Part shown: piece after piece, positions 14,553-17,434 of the stretch | Layout of the letters: each line of letters begins with the position of its first letter | Position numbering within the stretch: the first letter of the stretch is position 1 | Assembly (NCBI GenBank): GCA_030950835.1 | Contig: JAUZQU010000061.1 | Coordinates: 1-17,434 of the forward strand | From: Mariprofundaceae bacterium | GTDB lineage: Bacteria; Pseudomonadota; Zetaproteobacteria; Mariprofundales; Mariprofundaceae | Reading direction: 5' to 3' | Length of the DNA stretch: 17,434 nucleotides | Translations under genes and position numbers: made by a program | The notes under the pieces: generated by a model | Told to the model about the DNA's origin: nothing | Databases searched by the model: none | The model's input: the letters and a program-made list of their open reading frames with translations, nothing else

Positions 14553-14584
14553 GGGGTTCCTCAGTGAAAAACCCCTTTATTTTT
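14553..14584 (+). terminator. Rho-independent terminator
   Basis: GGGGTT (14553-14558) pairs with AACCCC (14570-14575) around an 11-nt loop and is followed by TTTATTTTT. This is a convincing intrinsic terminator for plus-strand transcription from the 58-residue gene or the candidate small RNA. It lies just before the DnaB-like remnant, which must then have its own promoter if it is expressed. Confidence 0.75.
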
Positions 14585-14613
14585 CAACAGATAAAGCATG
14601 GTAACAAGTATAG

Positions 14614-14726
14614 CATAAAATCGAAAATACTGAAACTTCAGCTTTAAAAGATTTACTTAAGGATTCACATAAGGAGCTGCAAAATCTTTATGAGAATCGA
14701 GAGAAGATCATAAGCCACTTACACTT
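14614..14726 (+). pseudogene. Out-of-frame DnaB linker remnant
   Basis: The frame starting after a stop at 14611 reads SALKDLLKDSHKELQNLYENREKII, in two adjoining pieces (SALKDLLKDSHKELQ, then NLYENREKII). It has no start codon. It resembles the linker helix and lead-in to the DnaB C-terminal ATPase domain (pattern ...LL.E....LE.LYE...I). The next part of that domain, HTVEIKLHAAFGFFEKGGIY, is in the -1 frame relative to it. The shift must fall between about 14694 and 14727, because the downstream frame has a stop at 14691. No slippery heptamer is seen, so this is most simply a frameshift mutation in a decaying gene. Confidence 0.5.
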
Positions 14727-14786
14727 CATACTGTTGAAATTAAGCTTCATGCAGCCTTTGGTTTTTTTGAGAAAGGAGGGATTTAT

Positions 14787-15296
14787 GTGCTTTCGGGTGC
14801 CGATCCTCAAGAAAACAGAGCGTGTTTAACATTAATGACCATTTCGAATATTGCGGATATTACCGACTCTAGGCCCACGCGAAAAGTGTTGGTTTTTCTA
14901 CGTAAGACTGACCTTCAAGAATGGGGGATGAAATTATTAAGTTATACCTCAGACGTGCCAATGAGGAAAATTAGGAAGGGTGATTTTGTTGCTGACGATT
15001 GGCGAAATTTTGCAACAGCTACGGAGGACTTGGCACGGGTTGGTGTTCACCTTTATGAAAGTGTAGATGTATTAAATGACTGTGTGAGCTATTGTAGATC
15101 TCAGCATAAAACAGGGAATTGTTTTGATGCGGTTGTTATAGATGGCTTAACAGCACAGGAAGAGAGCGACTTGGGTGATGGTGGCGAAGTGCGAAGTGCC
15201 TTGTCGGCTTTGGCGAAAGACTTGCAGGTTTCAATTGTTACCTCTAGTCCAACATATAAAGGGAAACAAAAACCAATGTTAGAAAGGGTATTTTAA
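14787..15296 (+). CDS. DnaB-helicase-like domain lacking Walker A, truncated
   Basis: A 169-residue frame from GTG 14787, preceded by AAGGAGG. The same frame is open but startless back to 14694. It follows the DnaB C-terminal domain in order. VLVFLRKTDLQEWGMKLLSY corresponds to the helicase VAFFSLEMS...RLLS segment. KIRKGDFVADDWRNF matches KIRTGQLDDEDW, and FDAVVIDGL matches the Walker B region LIMIDYLQL. LSALAKDLQVSIVTSSP matches LKALAKELNVPVVALSQ. The P-loop position reads GADPQENRACL instead of RPGMGKTALAL, so the ATP-binding lysine is gone. The N-terminal domain is absent and the protein stops at PMLERVF, before the Arg finger region. It cannot be a working replicative helicase; it is either a degraded copy or an inactive regulator. 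The SemiSWEET-like gene starts 2 bp later. Confidence 0.6.
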   Translation: MLSGADPQENRACLTLMTISNIADITDSRPTRKVLVFLRKTDLQEWGMKLLSYTSDVPMRKIRKGDFVADDWRNFATATEDLARVGVHLYESVDVLNDCVSYCRSQHKTGNCFDAVVIDGLTAQEESDLGDGGEVRSALSALAKDLQVSIVTSSPTYKGKQKPMLERVF

Positions 15297-15298
15297 GC

Positions 15299-15580
15299 AT
15301 GGATATTGATGGTTGGCAATGGATTGGCTCGATTGCAGCGATGTCGTTTACGATTGGTTTTGTTGACCAAGTTCGCGTGACTTATCAAACGAAGTGTGTG
15401 CAGGGTTTGTCGTTAGTCCAATGGGTGGTGTTTGCCACTGCATCACTATTGTTTGTTGCATACTATGGGCACCTTGAGCAATGGCTTATGCTGGTCGTAT
15501 CTGTGTTTGGGTTTGCCTGTTGTTTCGCTGTGGTGGTGATGATTTTCAGGTTTCGCAAAGCAGGAATGAACGATGAGTAG
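15299..15580 (+). CDS. SemiSWEET / PQ-loop-like membrane protein
   Basis: A 93-residue three-helix membrane protein. Helices lie at about 8-25, 38-57 and 63-83. The segment FVDQVRVTYQTKCVQGLSL follows the SemiSWEET pattern FxPQxxxxxxxKSxxGxSL, but the first helix has DQ (D23-Q24) where the family has PQ. SemiSWEETs work as dimers to carry sugars or other small solutes across the inner membrane; the substrate here is unknown and the missing proline may alter gating. It starts 2 bp after the DnaB-like frame stops, so it is probably translated from the same message, with AGAAAGGG as ribosome binding site. The link to that gene has no obvious functional reason and may only reflect insertion and decay upstream. 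Confidence 0.75.
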   Translation: MDIDGWQWIGSIAAMSFTIGFVDQVRVTYQTKCVQGLSLVQWVVFATASLLFVAYYGHLEQWLMLVVSVFGFACCFAVVVMIFRFRKAGMNDE

Positions 15581-15667
15581 TTTTCACCTGTTTGCTTATC
15601 AATATATTTTGAGGCTTTATGTGTATTGATTAGCTTAATGGCGCTTTAGTGAGACATTAGATGACGC

Positions 15668-15704
15668 AGGAGGTGATATATTGCCTAAACATAGTAAAAA
15701 ATAA
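15668..15704 (+). promoter_or_regulatory. Full-length Shine-Dalgarno site before a 7-codon frame
   Basis: AGGAGGTGAT at 15668-15677 is fully complementary to the usual 3' end of bacterial 16S rRNA. It is followed by TTG at 15681 and a seven-codon frame (MPKHSKK, if TTG initiates) ending at 15704, with an ATG-AAA-TAG directly after. It could be a leader peptide controlling the gene at 15731, a ribosome-trapping site, or the stump of a lost gene. Only the sequence match is seen; the function is inferred. Confidence 0.3.
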
Positions 15705-15730
15705 ATGAAATAGAATACAAGGAGGCAAGA

Positions 15731-15970
15731 ATGGCAGTTTTTAGACCCATTGATAAAGCGGATTCAGAAAATGCGCCAAAACCAATTTTTAAATCAGCAC
15801 AGGAAGAAAATCAATATTATTATAATATGCTAAACCCACAAAATGGCATGCGTTACGGCATTCCTATGTTAAATACCTTGGATCCTGATTATTATTATAA
15901 ATATATAAGCTTTATGAAAATGAAAGAACAGTCAGAAGAAACATTTGATAAAATGTTGAACTGGGATTGA
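15731..15970 (+). CDS. Unknown 79-residue acidic Tyr-rich protein
   Basis: No family recognised. The ATG at 15731 has a strong AAGGAGG site 8 nt upstream. The product begins MAVFRPIDKADSENAPKPIF, is acidic, and is rich in Tyr, Asn and Met, with clusters NQYYYNML and DPDYYYKYISF. It has no signal peptide and no long hydrophobic segment. The C-terminal third, MKMKEQSEETFDKMLNWD, is a likely amphipathic helix. It lies 28 bp before the HNH nuclease gene on the same strand, so the two are very probably an operon. A small acidic protein directly before a nuclease could be an immunity or antitoxin protein, which is inference from context only. AT-rich composition matches the HNH gene and differs from the housekeeping flank. 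Confidence 0.7.
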   Translation: MAVFRPIDKADSENAPKPIFKSAQEENQYYYNMLNPQNGMRYGIPMLNTLDPDYYYKYISFMKMKEQSEETFDKMLNWD

Positions 15971-15998
15971 TTGTGGAAATAAATTTAGAGGACTGCAA

Positions 15999-16625
15999 AT
16001 GAGCAATGACAGTAACGAAGTATTATATAAAAAATATAAGTTGGAGGGGAGGCTTGATTCTAAAAAACTTTTTAAAGAAAAACACCCAGACACAGAGTAT
16101 AAGGGTACAATTGCTGATGCCTTTAAAAAGCAATTCAATGTTTCAGATAATGACTATGAGCGGTATGTTAAAAAATATTGTAATTCTGATGAAAAACACT
16201 CAGAGATACAAAAAATAAAATCTAAATTCACTGGAGAAAGAAAAGGCTGGCCTGACGGTGTTGTTGCTTTCTATGACTGGTATAAAGGTAAAGGACAGGC
16301 TTGTGGGTATTGCGGTATTTCCCAAGACGAGTTATACAAACTGTTTTCAAAAGACAATAACAAAAAACTACCTTTAAATAATGCAGTCAAAAGGTCGTTT
16401 GGAACCTTGGAAATTGAAAGAAGGGACAGTGAAACTAATGAATATAACCCAGAGAATTGCATACTAGCTTGCCCGTTGTGCAACAATGCAAAAAGCAATT
16501 TAATTGATGAAGAGAATTGGATGTCACTTTTTGCCGAGCCGATGAGAGAATATTATAAGAAATTATTAGGCAAAGACTTGAAAAATGAAAAGCCTGAAAA
16601 GTTAGCGGCTAAGCCACTAAACTAA
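15999..16625 (+). CDS. HNH-type endonuclease, zinc-ribbon variant
   Basis: A 208-residue protein with a C-terminal HNH (beta-beta-alpha metal) fold. CGYC (C102, C105) and CPLC (C158, C161) form a structural zinc site. Between them LEIERRD (137-143) takes the position of the usual IDHI/LDR strand. Then NEYNPENCILACPLCNNAKS (147-166) gives the conserved asparagine N153 and the CN..K finish. The central catalytic His is replaced by Glu-Arg (E140-R141), as in HNH relatives with an (D/E)R.D motif. The N-terminal 90 residues are charged, rich in Lys, and unrecognised. The ATG at 15999 follows AGAGGA. It is paired with the 79-residue gene before it. Roles in phage defence, toxin action or mobile-element homing are all possible; DNA cleavage is inferred from the fold. 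Confidence 0.8.
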   Translation: MSNDSNEVLYKKYKLEGRLDSKKLFKEKHPDTEYKGTIADAFKKQFNVSDNDYERYVKKYCNSDEKHSEIQKIKSKFTGERKGWPDGVVAFYDWYKGKGQACGYCGISQDELYKLFSKDNNKKLPLNNAVKRSFGTLEIERRDSETNEYNPENCILACPLCNNAKSNLIDEENWMSLFAEPMREYYKKLLGKDLKNEKPEKLAAKPLN

Positions 16626-16653
16626 AAAGTTTATTCATAGTTGGACTAGGTAT

Positions 16654-16676
16654 TGGGTTGCAGAATCCCATTTATT
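16654..16676 (+). terminator. Weak terminator-like hairpin after HNH gene
   Basis: TGGGTT-GCAG-AATCCCA (one bulged base) followed by TTTATT lies 28 bp after the HNH stop and 20 bp before the next start. The stem is short, so termination would be partial at best. Confidence 0.3.
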
Positions 16677-16695
16677 AAATGTCTTAGGAGAGAAT

Positions 16696-17434
16696 ATGGC
16701 AGTAGTAGATTTATCGGATACTTTGGTTATTGGCATTTCTGCTACAGCTTTGTTTGATTTGAGTGAGGCAGATAAAGCTTTTCGTGCAGCATTCAAAAAA
16801 GACAAAGAAACAGCTATACGTGATTACCGTGCGTATATGTTGAAGCATGAGAATGATGACCTTGAAGATGGCACAGGCATGCCGTTGGTTGAAGCTTTGC
16901 TAGGGCTGAATCAGTATCAGCCAGAAGGTGAAGCGCCGCTGGTGCAGGTGGTGGTAATGTCTCGTAACAGCCCTGAAACTGGATTGCAGGTATTACATAA
17001 TATTCGCCGCAAGGGCTTGCCTATTTCGCGCCACGCATTTACGGGTGGTGAATCTGTGGTGGATTATCTGGATGCATTTGATGTGGGCTTATTTTTAACC
17101 ACACGACCCAAAGATGCGCAGAAAGTTATTGATGCAGGAAGTTGTGCTGCGGCGATTCTTAAAAAGCCGCCTGAAACGCAAGCTAAGGTTCCCGCAGGGC
17201 AAGTGCGAATAGCTTTTGATGGGGATGGGGTATTGTTCGATGAGGCTAGTGAGTTGGTGTATAAAACTGCAGGTTTGAAAGCCTTTGAGGAACATGAGGA
17301 TGGTAAAAAGCATGAGCCGATGACAGATGGACCTTATGCGACCTTGTTGCGTAAGCTTTCGCGTTTACAAGATCGTTTGCCGTTTAGCGTGGAGTTCTCA
17401 CCTGTGCGTATTTCTATTGTAACTGCCCGAAGCG
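16696..17434 (+). CDS. Cytosolic 5'-nucleotidase (3' end beyond window)
   Basis: A member of the bacterial 5'-nucleotidase family (Pfam PF06189 type), which dephosphorylates nucleoside monophosphates in the cytoplasm. It starts at ATG 16696 behind TTAGGAGAG. Visible family blocks are VIGISATALFDLSEADKAF (11-29), an EDGTGMPLVEALLGLN stretch, VVMSRNSPETGLQVLHNI, and HAFTGGESVVDYLDAFDVGL with LFLTT after it. RIAFDGDGVLFDEASELVY carries the phosphatase-like DGDGVLF. About 246 codons are present and the frame is open at the window edge; the family is usually 300 or more residues. Composition is closer to the housekeeping genes than to the preceding accessory stretch. It probably marks the return to ordinary chromosome. 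Confidence 0.93.
   Translation, partial: MAVVDLSDTLVIGISATALFDLSEADKAFRAAFKKDKETAIRDYRAYMLKHENDDLEDGTGMPLVEALLGLNQYQPEGEAPLVQVVVMSRNSPETGLQVLHNIRRKGLPISRHAFTGGESVVDYLDAFDVGLFLTTRPKDAQKVIDAGSCAAAILKKPPETQAKVPAGQVRIAFDGDGVLFDEASELVYKTAGLKAFEEHEDGKKHEPMTDGPYATLLRKLSRLQDRLPFSVEFSPVRISIVTARS

Noticed and set aside
1..17434. CRISPR array, tRNA or rRNA genes, insertion sequence with transposase
   Set aside because: No regularly spaced repeats, no recognisable cloverleaf or rRNA segment, and no transposase-like protein were found on either strand.

Overview
The window comes from a Gram-negative bacterium, most likely a proteobacterium. This rests on family resemblance only: the YajR, MutY, GltX, ThyA and SlyD proteins look proteobacterial, and there is a TonB-type protein and an inner-membrane UPF0114 protein. 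Zetaproteobacteria is my best guess for the class, but nothing here proves it.

Positions 1 to about 10715 (minus strand) form a dense run of housekeeping genes. In transcription order they are a small secreted EF-hand protein, gltX, an orphan TonB-like protein, mutY, the MFS transporter yajR, a UPF0114 membrane protein, a two-pore-helix type K+ channel, and then the str cluster rpsL-rpsG-fusA-tuf. The EF-Tu gene lacks only its last codon or codons at the window edge. The str cluster is preceded by the UPF0114/channel pair with 3 and 15 bp spacings, not by rpoC. Ion-channel genes may therefore be co-transcribed with ribosomal genes.

Positions 10716-12823: thyA is on the plus strand, divergent from the EF-hand gene. 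It converges on a minus-strand operon of a small unknown protein, slyD and a YfgD/ArsC-type reductase. A perfect 12-bp inverted repeat sits between the convergent ends.

Positions 12824-16695 are the accessory part, rich in intergenic structure and unfamiliar small genes. Contents in order: a 120-bp segment bounded by imperfect inverted repeats; a minus-strand terminator; a 200-residue protein resembling only the N-terminal GTPase half of FtsZ, with an altered tubulin signature; two small unannotated reading frames on opposite strands; a structured, terminator-ended segment that may be a small RNA; a DnaB-helicase-like fragment that has lost its Walker A motif, its N-terminal domain and its C-terminal end; a SemiSWEET-like membrane protein; an unknown 79-residue acidic, Tyr-rich protein; and a zinc-ribbon HNH-type nuclease. 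The stretch from about 14230 to 16690 is visibly more AT-rich than the flanks, which suggests acquired DNA.

Positions 16696 to the end hold a 5'-nucleotidase gene cut by the window edge, where ordinary chromosome seems to resume.

The strongest candidates for something undescribed are the half-length FtsZ-like protein and the P-loop-less DnaB-like protein. No complete known defence, CRISPR or mobile system is visible.
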